From: CAZCCV01 sp964497515
GTDB taxonomy: Bacteria; Armatimonadota; UBA5829; DTLH01
DNA length: 43,522 bases
Direction of reading: 5' to 3'
NCBI GenBank assembly: GCA_964497515.1
Contig: CAZCCV010000020.1
Location: 1-43,522, forward strand
Part shown: positions 7,935 to 16,755 of the stretch, piece after piece
Layout of the letters: the number at the start of each line of letters is the position of its first letter
Position numbering within the stretch: the first letter of the stretch is position 1
Notes under the pieces: generated by a model
The model's input: only the letters and a program-made list of their open reading frames with translations
Told to the model about the DNA's origin: nothing
The model's database searches: none
Position numbers and translations under genes: made by a program

Positions 7935-8922
7935 AGTCTACACAGACGCAGACGCAAGTTTTGACGTGCTGAAGGGAAAGAAAGTCGCGATCATCGGTTA
8001 CGGCAGCCAGGGTCACGCACAGGCGCAGAACCTGAGAGACAGTGGAATTGATGTAATCGTATCAGATCTGCCTGGAACAGAGAACTTCAAACAGGCTGAG
8101 AAAGACGGGTTCAAACCTGTCTCTGCGGCTGAGGCAGCAAAGCAGGCTGACGTCATCCAGATTCTTACAGAGGATGAAGTGCAGCCGAAAGTCTACAAGA
8201 GTGAAGTTGAACCGAACCTGAAGGCGGGCAAGGCACTGCTTTTCTCTCACGGGTTCAACATTCATTTCAATCAGATTGTTCCTCCCACTGATGTGGACGT
8301 GTTTATGGTTGCCCCTAAGGGCCCGGGGCACTTGGTGCGCAGGCAGTATGCCGAAGGGAAAGGCGTTCCGGCGCTAATCGCTATCTACCAGAATCCGTCT
8401 GGAAAGGCAAAAGACATCGCACTAGCGTACGCCAAGGGGATTGGCGCTACCAGAGTCGGCGTGCTTGAGACTACCTTCAAGGAAGAGACGGAGACCGACC
8501 TCTTTGGCGAGCAGGCTGTGCTCTGTGGCGGTGCGACTGCACTTGTTCAGGCCGGGTTTGAGACGCTTGTTGAGGCCGGATACCAGCCAGAGATCGCCTA
8601 CTTCGAGTGCTGCCACGAGCTGAAGCTCATCGTTGACCTGATTTACGAAGGTGGACTCGCTTGGATGAGGAACTCGATTTCGAACACAGCCGAGTACGGT
8701 GACTACACCCGTGGCTCACGAGTGATTGATGAAATGACCAAACTGGAGATGAAGCAGATTTTGACCGAAATTCAGGCTGGTGAATTCGCTAGAGAGTGGA
8801 TTCTTGAGAACCAGGCGAACCGACCAACGTTCAATGCATACCGCAGGAACTCGAAAGACTCCTTGATTGAGGAAGTCGGTGATCGTATGCGTGCGCTGAT
8901 GCCCTGGCTGAAGAAACGATAA
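7924..8922 (+). CDS. ilvC: Ketol-acid reductoisomerase, class I
   Basis: IlvC isomerises and reduces acetolactate or acetohydroxybutyrate to the dihydroxy acids used by IlvD. The 332-residue length fits the short class I enzymes. The N-terminal Rossmann motif is GYGSQGHAQAQNLRDSG, followed by APKGPGHLVRR and the metal-binding C-terminal knotted domain (ETDLFGEQAVLCGG, ECCHELKLIVDLIYEGG). The frame is open back to 7846, but the ATG at 7924 is chosen: it has AGGAGG 9 nt upstream and the family start MPAKVYTD. It overlaps the small membrane-protein gene by 11 nt. Confidence 0.96.
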   Translation: MPAKVYTDADASFDVLKGKKVAIIGYGSQGHAQAQNLRDSGIDVIVSDLPGTENFKQAEKDGFKPVSAAEAAKQADVIQILTEDEVQPKVYKSEVEPNLKAGKALLFSHGFNIHFNQIVPPTDVDVFMVAPKGPGHLVRRQYAEGKGVPALIAIYQNPSGKAKDIALAYAKGIGATRVGVLETTFKEETETDLFGEQAVLCGGATALVQAGFETLVEAGYQPEIAYFECCHELKLIVDLIYEGGLAWMRNSISNTAEYGDYTRGSRVIDEMTKLEMKQILTEIQAGEFAREWILENQANRPTFNAYRRNSKDSLIEEVGDRMRALMPWLKKR

Positions 8923-8949
8923 CCCCCAGGGACCAATTGGAGGTAAGTG

Positions 8950-10506
8950 ATGAGCAAAAGGATCAAGATATTCGATACAACGCTGCGTGACGGAGAGCAG
9001 TCTCCGGGCGCAAGTATGAACATCGAAGAAAAACTGGCAGTTGCGAAACAGCTTGCCAAATTGAAAGTGGACGTGATAGAGGCTGGCTTTCCTATCTCGT
9101 CACCCGGTGACTTCGAAGCTGTGAAGCTAGTCGCACAGAACATCCACGGGCCATCGATCGCTGGCTTATGCCGCGCGACCAATGCAGATATCGATCGAGC
9201 GTGGGAAGCTGTGCAGTACTCGAAGAAACCGAGGATCCACACGTTCATTGCTACCTCTGATATTCATCTTGAGCGCAAGCTGAGGAAGACACGTGAGCAG
9301 GTGCTCGATGCTGCGATAGCTGCCGTAAAACGTGCGAAGAGCTATTGCGACGATGTGGAGTTCTCTGCAGAGGACGCTACGCGAAGCGATATCGAGTACC
9401 TCTCACAAGTGGTAGAAGCAGTAATCGATGCCGGTGCAACCACGGTAAACATTCCGGATACCGTTGGTTACGCTATTCCGAGTGAGTTTGGCGAGTTGAT
9501 CGCTGGGCTTATGCGGCGTGTGCCGAACATCAAGAAGGCCACCATCAGCGTCCACTGTCATAATGACCTTGGACTCGGTGTAGCTAACTCGCTTGCTGCC
9601 ATCAAAGCTGGTGCCGGACAGGTTGAATGCACGGTAAACGGTATAGGCGAGCGGGCTGGCAATGCATCTCTCGAAGAGATTGTCATGACACTCGCTACGC
9701 GGAAAGACTACTTCGGCAAGACAACGGGAATCAACACGAAGGAGATCCACCGTACGAGCAGACTTATAAGTGACGTTACGGGACTCGTTGTTCAAGCGAA
9801 CAAGGCTATCGTAGGCCAGAACGCATTTGCACACGAGGCGGGAATCCACCAGCACGGCGTATTGCAGGACAAACGCACCTACGAAATTATGGACGCTGAA
9901 TCGATCGGCCTCACTGAAAGCAGCCTCGTGCTTGGCAAGCACTCCGGAAGACACGCTTTCGAGACGAGACTTCGCGAACTAGGCTATCACGTGAGCAAAG
10001 ACGAACTGGAGAAAGCATTCGCGACATTCAAAGACGTTGCTGACAAGAAGAAAGAAATCTTTGACGAAGATCTGGAGGCTATTGTATCGGACGTAGCCTA
10101 CAGTATGCCTATGAAATATCATCTGGAGGCTCTGCACGTTTTTATGAGCCTCGATGGCATTCCGACTGCCTCTATTAAGCTGAAAACCAGCGACGGTTTG
10201 GAACTGGTTGACGCCGGACTTGGAATCGGTGCAGTTGACGCAGTCTACAAGACAATAGGCAAACTGGTGAACATCAAGCACGATCTGATCGATTACACTG
10301 TAAAATCAGTCACTGGTGGGACGGACGCTTTCGGCGATGTCACTGTGAAGATTGGTGAGAACGGTAACATCTACACCGGCCGCGGAACATGTCTGGACAT
10401 CGTTGAAGCTAGTGCCAAGGCCTATATCCAGGCCATTAACAAGCTGGTATACTACCGCGAGCGCAGGATTAAGAGTGCTGCCAGCGCCAAACATAAGGGC
10501 GTTTAA
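8950..10506 (+). CDS. leuA: 2-isopropylmalate synthase
   Basis: LeuA condenses acetyl-CoA with 2-oxoisovalerate, the first committed step to leucine. The 518-residue protein has the HMGL-like TIM-barrel motif DTTLRDGEQSPG, the metal-binding HCHNDLGLGVANSLAA, a linker (HQHGVLQDKRTYEIM) and a C-terminal LeuA allosteric domain (from about residue 370) that normally binds leucine. The ATG at 8950 is 6 nt from GGAGG; a GTG directly before it (8947) is too close to the ribosome-binding site. The paralogue cimA lies downstream in the same operon; the DGEQSPG signature here marks the true LeuA. Confidence 0.95.
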   Translation: MSKRIKIFDTTLRDGEQSPGASMNIEEKLAVAKQLAKLKVDVIEAGFPISSPGDFEAVKLVAQNIHGPSIAGLCRATNADIDRAWEAVQYSKKPRIHTFIATSDIHLERKLRKTREQVLDAAIAAVKRAKSYCDDVEFSAEDATRSDIEYLSQVVEAVIDAGATTVNIPDTVGYAIPSEFGELIAGLMRRVPNIKKATISVHCHNDLGLGVANSLAAIKAGAGQVECTVNGIGERAGNASLEEIVMTLATRKDYFGKTTGINTKEIHRTSRLISDVTGLVVQANKAIVGQNAFAHEAGIHQHGVLQDKRTYEIMDAESIGLTESSLVLGKHSGRHAFETRLRELGYHVSKDELEKAFATFKDVADKKKEIFDEDLEAIVSDVAYSMPMKYHLEALHVFMSLDGIPTASIKLKTSDGLELVDAGLGIGAVDAVYKTIGKLVNIKHDLIDYTVKSVTGGTDAFGDVTVKIGENGNIYTGRGTCLDIVEASAKAYIQAINKLVYYRERRIKSAASAKHKGV

Positions 10507-10534
10507 TAGAGCCGCTGAACGGAGACTTACATAG

Positions 10535-11794
10535 ATGGGACAGACGATAACACAGAAGATCCTGGCGGCACATTGCGGCAAGGAATCGGTGGAGCCTGGT
10601 GAACTGATCAATGCCAAAGTTGATCTGGTGCTTGGCAACGATATTACGGCGCCGATTGCTATTCACGAGTTTGAGAAGACCGGTGCTAAGAATGTTTTCG
10701 ATCGCACAAAGATCGCTTTGGTTCCGGACCATTCGACACCGAATAAAGATATCAAGTCTGCTCAGCTTGCTAAGCAGATGCGCGAGTTTGCTCGAAAGCA
10801 CAACATAGTCAACTATTTTGAAGTCGGGCGAATGGGAATTGAACACACCTTGCTACCTGACCGTGGATTGGTTGTTCCTGGCGATTTGGTAATCGGAGCA
10901 GACTCGCACACTTGCACCTATGGTGCTCTTGGAGCCTTCTCTACCGGCGTTGGCAGCACCGATATGGCCGCTGCTATGGCGCTTGGTGAGGTTTGGTTGA
11001 AAGTCCCTGAAGCGATAAAATTCGTCTACTATGGAAAGCTGAAACCTTGGGTGGGCGGAAAGGATCTCATCCTATACACAATCGGAAGAATTGGCGTCGA
11101 TGGCGCCTTATATTCCACTATGGAGTTCAGCGGTGAGACCATCAGCGCGCTTCCGATGGCTGGGCGGTTTACAATGTGCAATATGGCTATCGAAGCAGGT
11201 GGTAAGAACGGCATTATTGAACCAGATGAGACTACGCTCAACTACTGCCGAACCCGGGCAAACCACCCTTGCCGCGTCTATCAGAGTGACCCTGACGCAC
11301 AGTATAAACAGGTCATTGAAATAGATGCAAGCAAAATTGAACCGCAGGTTTCGTTCCCCCATCTGCCAGAAAACGCGAGGCCAATTAGTGAGGTTGGGAA
11401 CATTAGTATCGATCAGGCTGTAATTGGTTCGTGTACTAATGGCCGCATTGAGGATTTGAGGGAAGCTGCAGTAGTGCTGCGAGGCCGCAAGGTCCACGAT
11501 GACACCAGACTGATTGTAATTCCTGGCACACAGGAGATCTACTTGCAGGCTGTACGTGAGGGACTCGCTGAGATCATAGTGGAAGCTGGCGGTGTGTTTT
11601 CTACTCCAACATGTGGGCCGTGTCTCGGTGGCCATATGGGAATCCTGGCCGAAGGTGAGCGGGCTGTGGCTACTACGAACAGGAACTTCGTCGGCCGAAT
11701 GGGTCATGTGAAGTCTGAGGTATACCTAGCCGGACCGGCTGTTGCGGCAGCCTCGGCTGTGTTGGGGCGAATTGCCAGTCCGGAGGAGTTATAA
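10535..11794 (+). CDS. leuC: 3-isopropylmalate dehydratase, large subunit (short archaeal/thermophile type)
   Basis: With LeuD it isomerises 2- to 3-isopropylmalate. The 419-residue length, rather than about 465, marks the LeuC group shared by archaea and bacteria such as Thermotoga. The Fe-S ligands are visible in GSCTNGRIEDL and in TPTCGPCLGGHMG; substrate-side motifs include GADSHTCTYGALGAFSTGVGS. The ATG at 10535 follows CGGAGA. The leuD start lies 1 nt after its stop. Confidence 0.94.
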   Translation: MGQTITQKILAAHCGKESVEPGELINAKVDLVLGNDITAPIAIHEFEKTGAKNVFDRTKIALVPDHSTPNKDIKSAQLAKQMREFARKHNIVNYFEVGRMGIEHTLLPDRGLVVPGDLVIGADSHTCTYGALGAFSTGVGSTDMAAAMALGEVWLKVPEAIKFVYYGKLKPWVGGKDLILYTIGRIGVDGALYSTMEFSGETISALPMAGRFTMCNMAIEAGGKNGIIEPDETTLNYCRTRANHPCRVYQSDPDAQYKQVIEIDASKIEPQVSFPHLPENARPISEVGNISIDQAVIGSCTNGRIEDLREAAVVLRGRKVHDDTRLIVIPGTQEIYLQAVREGLAEIIVEAGGVFSTPTCGPCLGGHMGILAEGERAVATTNRNFVGRMGHVKSEVYLAGPAVAAASAVLGRIASPEEL

Positions 11795-11795
11795 G

Positions 11796-12302
11796 ATGAT
11801 CAAAGGCAGAGTCCACAAATATGGTGATAACGTTAATACTGATGAGATCATCCCTGCCCGATATCTGAACAGCACTAATCCGGCGGATCTGGCAGAACAC
11901 TGCATGGAAGATATTGATCCGGAGTTCGTTAATAAGATGAAGTCCGGAGACATAATCGTGGCGGAACACAACTTCGGTTGTGGATCCTCACGAGAGCATG
12001 CTCCTATTGCTATCAAGGCTGCAGGTGTTTCCTGTGTGATTGCAAAGACTTTTGCTCGCATTTTCTATCGCAACTCGATCAATACCGGGCTGCCAATCCT
12101 TGAGTGTCCTGAAGCGGTAGACAGTATTTCGGATGGCGATGAGGTGGAAATCGAACTGGAATCGGGACGGATAGTCAACCGCAGCACTGGAAGAGAGTTT
12201 CAGGCAAGGCCGTTCCCCCCATTTATGAGCGAACTAATTGCGGCAGGTGGATTGATAAACTACTGCAAAACAAGGCTCGCCGACACTACATCCAATCGTT
12301 GA
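11796..12302 (+). CDS. leuD: 3-isopropylmalate dehydratase, small subunit
   Basis: The 168-residue partner of LeuC carries the swivelling-domain motif NFGCGSSREHAPIAIKAAG and the N-terminal KYGDNVNTDEIIPARYL. It is the short type (about 160-170 residues) that normally pairs with the short LeuC. The ATG at 11796 comes 1 nt after the leuC stop, with CGGAGGAG inside leuC. The frame extends upstream to 11742, but only within leuC. Confidence 0.94.
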   Translation: MIKGRVHKYGDNVNTDEIIPARYLNSTNPADLAEHCMEDIDPEFVNKMKSGDIIVAEHNFGCGSSREHAPIAIKAAGVSCVIAKTFARIFYRNSINTGLPILECPEAVDSISDGDEVEIELESGRIVNRSTGREFQARPFPPFMSELIAAGGLINYCKTRLADTTSNR

Positions 12303-12339
12303 CCTGTGTTGAAACCCGACGCCTTGGAGAATGCAGCCT

Positions 12340-13956
12340 ATGGCAATTGAAAACACTGCAAAAGAGAGATTCGTTGCTGACGTCAGCATATATGATACTA
12401 CGCTTAGAGACGGAACGCAGGGAGAAGGCGTCACCCTATCGGCAGAAGACAAGATTAAAATCGCTGAGAGGCTGGATGCGTTCGGTATCAATTTCGTGGA
12501 AGGCGGCTGGCCGGGGTCGAATCCGAAAGACATTGAATTCTTCCGATTAGCACAGAAGCGAAATTGGAAGAACGTTCGCATTGCAGCGTTTGGGAGTACG
12601 AGACGAGCAAAGTTGAAAGCGGATGAAGACCCCAATCTGCACCAACTTGTCGAAAGCGGTGCACCTGTAGCTACAATCTTCGGCAAGAGCTGGGACTTTC
12701 ACGTCACCGATGCACTCAGAATTCCACTTGAACAAAACCTCGAGATGATATACGATTCCGTTCGCTTCCTCAAAGATAACGGCCTTGCGGTGATGTTCGA
12801 TGCTGAGCATTTTTTCGATGGGTACAAAGCCAATCAGGCATACGCTATGGCTGCACTTGAAGCCGCTGCAAAGGCAGGGGCCGAGTGCCTTGTATTGTGC
12901 GATACAAATGGTGGAACCCTCCCGTGGGAGACTCGAGACATTGTAAGAGCCGTGGTCAAAGCGGATTTGGCTCTAGTAGGGATCCACGTGCACGATGACT
13001 CTGGGCTTGGAATCGCTAATACCATCGAGGCAGTGAACGAAGGTGCGGTGCAGGTGCAAGGTACGGTCAACGGCTATGGAGAACGCTGCGGCAATGCGAA
13101 CCTGTGCGCAATCATTCCGATTATTCAGATGAAAATGGGGAAGAAGTGTATTCCGAAAGAGTCACTCGCAGAGCTCACGCAAATGTCGCGATTTGTAGAT
13201 GAGACTGCAAATATCATCCCCAATGACAGCATGCCGTTTGTTGGGCGTTCTGCGTTTACCCACAAGGCTGGTGTGCACGTTGATGCCATAATGAAGCACC
13301 CTCACACTTACGAGCACGTCACCCCGGAATCTGTAGGAAATGACAGGCGGGTTCTCATATCGGAGCTTGCTGGCGCCGGAAGTGTGATTGAGAAAGCGAA
13401 GAAGTTCGACGTGGATCTAACCAAAGGGTCACCTGAAATCAGATCAGTTCTGGATCACGTTATGCAGCTTGAACACGGAGGGTACTCCTTCGAGGGTGCT
13501 GAAGCCTCATTCGAGCTGTTGCTCAAAAAGTCGCTTGGAATGTATCAGAAAGTGTTTGAGCTCAAGGGGTTTAGGCTGATCATCGAAAAACGTGGCCCTG
13601 AGGAAGAAGTAATTACCGAAGCGACCCTTAAACTTGAAGTGGACGGACAGGAGGCATTTACTGTTGCCGAAGGCGACGGGCCTGTTCACGCGCTCGACAA
13701 TGCTCTGCGTCTTGCTCTCGGAACGTTCTACGGCGAAGAACTCTCGGGCATAAAGCTTAGCGACTTCAAAGTCCGAGTGGTCAACACCAAGGCCGGGACA
13801 GCCGCCAAAGTCAGAACAATTATTGAATCCCGGGATGAATCGGAAATGTGGACTACTGTGGGCGTATCTACCAATATTGTGGAGGCTAGCTGGAAAGCCC
13901 TCGCCGATAGCGTAGAATATGGTCTGCTCAAACACTTGGGGTCGGGTGAGCATTAG
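12340..13956 (+). CDS. cimA: (R)-citramalate synthase
   Basis: CimA condenses acetyl-CoA with pyruvate to citramalate. LeuCD and LeuB then turn this into 2-oxobutyrate, the threonine-independent entry to isoleucine. The 538-residue protein has the HMGL-like signature DTTLRDGTQGEGVTLSAEDK, which distinguishes this family from LeuA, plus HVHDDSGLGIANTIEA and a C-terminal allosteric LeuA-type domain (residues about 400-530). ATG 12340 is chosen because TTGGAG (12324-12329) lies 10 nt upstream; ATG 12331 is almost on top of it and would add three residues. Its presence beside leuCD fits the shared use of the isomerase. Confidence 0.93.
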   Translation: MAIENTAKERFVADVSIYDTTLRDGTQGEGVTLSAEDKIKIAERLDAFGINFVEGGWPGSNPKDIEFFRLAQKRNWKNVRIAAFGSTRRAKLKADEDPNLHQLVESGAPVATIFGKSWDFHVTDALRIPLEQNLEMIYDSVRFLKDNGLAVMFDAEHFFDGYKANQAYAMAALEAAAKAGAECLVLCDTNGGTLPWETRDIVRAVVKADLALVGIHVHDDSGLGIANTIEAVNEGAVQVQGTVNGYGERCGNANLCAIIPIIQMKMGKKCIPKESLAELTQMSRFVDETANIIPNDSMPFVGRSAFTHKAGVHVDAIMKHPHTYEHVTPESVGNDRRVLISELAGAGSVIEKAKKFDVDLTKGSPEIRSVLDHVMQLEHGGYSFEGAEASFELLLKKSLGMYQKVFELKGFRLIIEKRGPEEEVITEATLKLEVDGQEAFTVAEGDGPVHALDNALRLALGTFYGEELSGIKLSDFKVRVVNTKAGTAAKVRTIIESRDESEMWTTVGVSTNIVEASWKALADSVEYGLLKHLGSGEH

Positions 13957-13957
13957 T

Positions 13958-14791
13958 ATGCAGGTCATTATCGCCGAGCACGCCGGCTTCTGCTTTGGTG
14001 TGCGCAGAGCAATCGAATTAGTGACTAAGGCAGCAGAATCTGGTAGGGAGCTCTCAACACTGGGTCCCTTGATCCATAACCCCCAGGAAGTAAGGCGTCT
14101 CGAAGACTGGGGGGTTCGTGTCACCAAGAGTGTCGATGAAGCCAAAGGTGGACGGATTGTTATGCCTTCACACGGCGTTGCGCAGGAGACTCTAAACAAG
14201 GCCAAGCTGCTGTGCTCAGAGATAATTGATGCAACGTGCCCCTACGTGGCGAAGGTTCACAGAACAGTTCGAGAGCTGGCTAAAGCTGGTTTCAAGGTTG
14301 TTGTGGTTGGTGATCCGTCCCACTCGGAAGTGAAGGGAATACTCTCTGCAGCCGGAAATGGCGCTGTAGCGCTCGGGTCACCATCTGAAGCTGAATCTCG
14401 AGACTGGAATGGTCGAATAGGCATTGTTGCTCAGACAACCCAGACTACCGAGAATTTTGATCAAATCGTTGATATTATCCGCAAAACGGCTGATGAAGTC
14501 AGTGCAGTAAACACAATATGCGTTGCAACCAAGCAGCGGCAAGAGGCTGTGCAAGAGGTTGCGCCGCAGGTGGATGTAATGTTTGTTATAGGCGGCAGAA
14601 ACAGTGCTAATACCAATCGCTTAACTGAAATCTGCGAAGCTGTAGGCGTTCCCACCTACCACGTTGAGACAGTAGCAGAGATTGAAGACGAGTGGCTTAC
14701 AGGCAAGAAAGTGGCAGGAGTTACTGCAGGTGCGTCCACTCCCGACTGGTTGATCGAAGAAGTTAAAGTTAGGCTGCAAACCTTTGACTAA
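13958..14791 (+). CDS. ispH: 4-hydroxy-3-methylbut-2-enyl diphosphate reductase
   Basis: IspH performs the last step of the MEP isoprenoid pathway, making IPP and DMAPP with a [4Fe-4S] cluster. The 277-residue protein has its three cluster cysteines in the expected contexts: AGFCFGVRRAIE (C12), DATCPYVAKVH (C94) and NTICVATKQRQ (C188). The substrate-binding residues H40 and S71-H72-G73 are also present. The ATG at 13958 is 1 nt after the cimA stop; the Shine-Dalgarno (GGTGAG) is weak, so it probably relies on translational coupling. Its place in an amino-acid operon is unusual. Confidence 0.94.
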   Translation: MQVIIAEHAGFCFGVRRAIELVTKAAESGRELSTLGPLIHNPQEVRRLEDWGVRVTKSVDEAKGGRIVMPSHGVAQETLNKAKLLCSEIIDATCPYVAKVHRTVRELAKAGFKVVVVGDPSHSEVKGILSAAGNGAVALGSPSEAESRDWNGRIGIVAQTTQTTENFDQIVDIIRKTADEVSAVNTICVATKQRQEAVQEVAPQVDVMFVIGGRNSANTNRLTEICEAVGVPTYHVETVAEIEDEWLTGKKVAGVTAGASTPDWLIEEVKVRLQTFD

Positions 14792-16115
14792 CTTGCACGG
14801 TGGCAAGGTCGCTTCTGTCGAAGCTGGAAGCATTGCTGAAGAAGCTGGCATTGAACCCGGTGATTATGTGGTCAGCATAAATAGCCATAGACTTCACGAC
14901 ATCATCGATGCACGGTTCTACTTTGCTGAAGAAGATGTAGACATCTTAGTCAAACGCGGCGAAGAGAAGACTCTGATTTCTGTTACTAAGGACGTCGACG
15001 AGCCTTTGGGAGTGGACTTCGAAGACGTCTTGTTCGATGGGATAAGGGAGTGCCACAACCGGTGCACATTCTGTTTTGTGCATCAGCTTCCAAAGGGTAT
15101 GCGAAAGTCTCTCTATCTTAGAGATGATGACTTTCGGCTATCGTTTCTCCACGGCAATTTCATCACGCTGAGCAATGTGACAGACTCCGATCTGAATAGA
15201 ATTATCGAACAACGGCTCTCCCCGCTCTATGTATCGGTTCACGCTACTGATCCCAATCTTAGACAGAGAATGCTTGGAGGGAGCCGAATCCCGGACGTGA
15301 TGAGCCAACTCCGTAAGCTGGCTGCGGCCGGAATCACGGTGCACACTCAGATTGTGGTATGCCCAGGTGTTAACGACGGCGATAATCTGGAGCACACAGT
15401 ATCGGATCTTGCAGAATTGCACCCTGCTGTGCAGTCAGTTGGCATAGTACCGGTAGGCACTACTAAGCATCGCAAACACTTGGAGCTGATAACTACACTT
15501 CATAAGCCTGCGGCTAGAGAGGTTCTAAAGCAAGTGCGCCGGTGGCAGCGGGAGTATATGGCTCGCTTTGACACCAGATTGGTGTGGGCGTCGGATGAGT
15601 ATCTTCTGACTGCCGAAGTTCCGACGCCGTCTGTTCGCTCGTATGAGGGATTCCCACAGCTCGAGAACGGAATCGGGATTGTAAGCCAGTTTGTTGCCGA
15701 GGAACGAAAACTGAAGCGACGGCTGCCGGCTAGTATCCCCCACCCTTTGAAAGCCACAATTGTCACCGGCATACTCGCATCAAGCATAGTACATCAATTT
15801 GCAGATACACTCAGCAGCATCAGTGGATTGAGCGTTGACGTAGCGCCGATCGTGAATGAGTTCTTCGGCGATACGGTGACTGTGGCAGGACTGATAACTG
15901 GTGAGGATATACGAAAACAATTGACGGAGCGATCGGTTGGTGATGTTGTATTGATCCCGTCTGTTATGGTGCGAGAAGGTGTGTTTCTGGATGACATTAA
16001 GGTTGATGATTTGGCTGCCGCCATCGGGACTCAGATTGCAGTGATTCCACCCACACCAAACGCCATAGCGGAAGCGCTATCGCTTAATACTGGAGATACT
16101 CGGCGCAGTTCCTAA
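14784..16115 (+). CDS. PDZ-containing radical-SAM protein (DUF512 family)
   Basis: A 443-residue protein of the widespread DUF512/putative Fe-S oxidoreductase family. It has an N-terminal PDZ-like domain (residues 5-65: SIAEEAGIEPGDYVVSIN), a CX3CX2C cluster motif (C90, C94, C97) typical of radical SAM enzymes, a TIM-barrel core, and a C-terminal DUF512 domain. The reaction is not established for the family. The proposed TTG start at 14784 overlaps the ispH stop by 8 nt; TTG 14793 is an alternative, since neither has a strong Shine-Dalgarno. It appears to be the last gene of the ilv-leu-ispH transcript. Confidence 0.85.
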   Translation: MTNLHGGKVASVEAGSIAEEAGIEPGDYVVSINSHRLHDIIDARFYFAEEDVDILVKRGEEKTLISVTKDVDEPLGVDFEDVLFDGIRECHNRCTFCFVHQLPKGMRKSLYLRDDDFRLSFLHGNFITLSNVTDSDLNRIIEQRLSPLYVSVHATDPNLRQRMLGGSRIPDVMSQLRKLAAAGITVHTQIVVCPGVNDGDNLEHTVSDLAELHPAVQSVGIVPVGTTKHRKHLELITTLHKPAAREVLKQVRRWQREYMARFDTRLVWASDEYLLTAEVPTPSVRSYEGFPQLENGIGIVSQFVAEERKLKRRLPASIPHPLKATIVTGILASSIVHQFADTLSSISGLSVDVAPIVNEFFGDTVTVAGLITGEDIRKQLTERSVGDVVLIPSVMVREGVFLDDIKVDDLAAAIGTQIAVIPPTPNAIAEALSLNTGDTRRSS

Positions 16116-16140
16116 CTAATCATAATTCAAGCTGATGAGC

Positions 16141-16169
16141 TTGACAGAGGGATTCGTGCGGTGTAGAAT
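16141..16169 (+). promoter_or_regulatory. Near-consensus promoter for tRNA-Gly/tRNA-Cys
   Basis: TTGACA (16141-16146), exactly 17 nt, then TAGAAT (16164-16169). Transcription would begin about 7 nt later, 5-6 nt before the tRNA-Gly 5' end. A CAAGCT/AGCTTG hairpin (16128-16143) overlaps the -35 box. Confidence 0.85.
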
Positions 16170-16181
16170 ATCTTCTGCTAG

Positions 16182-16256
<75 letters not shown>

Positions 16257-16265
16257 GAGAAATAT

Positions 16266-16341
16266 GGCGACGTACCCAAGTGGCTAAGGGAGCGGTCTGC
16301 AAAACCGTTATTCTCGGGTTCGATTCCCGACGTCGCCTCCA
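16266..16341 (+). tRNA. tRNA-Cys (anticodon GCA)
   Basis: The acceptor GGCGACG/CGTCGCC, anticodon loop CTGCAAA (GCA), T-arm TCGGG-TTCGATT-CCCGA, U73 (a cysteine identity element) and encoded CCA are all present. It is probably co-transcribed with tRNA-Gly. Confidence 0.95.
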
Positions 16342-16351
16342 GATTTACTTG

Positions 16352-16391
16352 GGCTGATTTAGGTTCAGAATGAGCACGAATCAGCCTTTTG
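16352..16391 (+). terminator. Terminator of the tRNA-Gly/Cys transcript
   Basis: GGCTGATT (16352-16359) pairs with AATCAGCC (16379-16386), followed by TTTTG. The loop is 19 nt. It begins 10 nt after the tRNA-Cys CCA. Confidence 0.7.
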
Positions 16392-16755
16392 TGCATCTGG
16401 GGCACGGACTGAAAATCGGGCTCTGCTGCTGTTTTGCTACTATGCACCAGCCGAGCGTGCAGGAACCCGCTTGTCGGACAGAATGAAGACTCAATCCCAA
16501 ATTTAATTGCCTCTTTTCATCAATTCCTACCCCTTTACAGCTATAGAAGACTCCTCTATAAATGGAGCTGCTCTCATACTGAATGTCTGAATTCCATCCC
16601 GGAAGGAATTTTGGATACGGATGGCTAATAGGCTTCATAGAGCTTGGCGCGTAACCGCGCTTCCGCTCTGTTAGTCCACGGCGTTATGGCAGCCCTTGCC
16701 TGTGTCAACGCAAACCGCGTTGCGCAAGAACGTCAGCATGCAACTAGAGGCGATT
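16392..16755. other. Gene-free leader of the restriction-modification genes
   Basis: About 360 bases with no coding region I can support. A small hairpin (GCGCG-TAAC-CGCGC, 16647-16660) is the only clear structure. I see no convincing promoter, although one for mod should lie here. The frame of mod is open back to TTG 16696 and ATG 16738, but these lack ribosome-binding sites. Confidence 0.5.
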
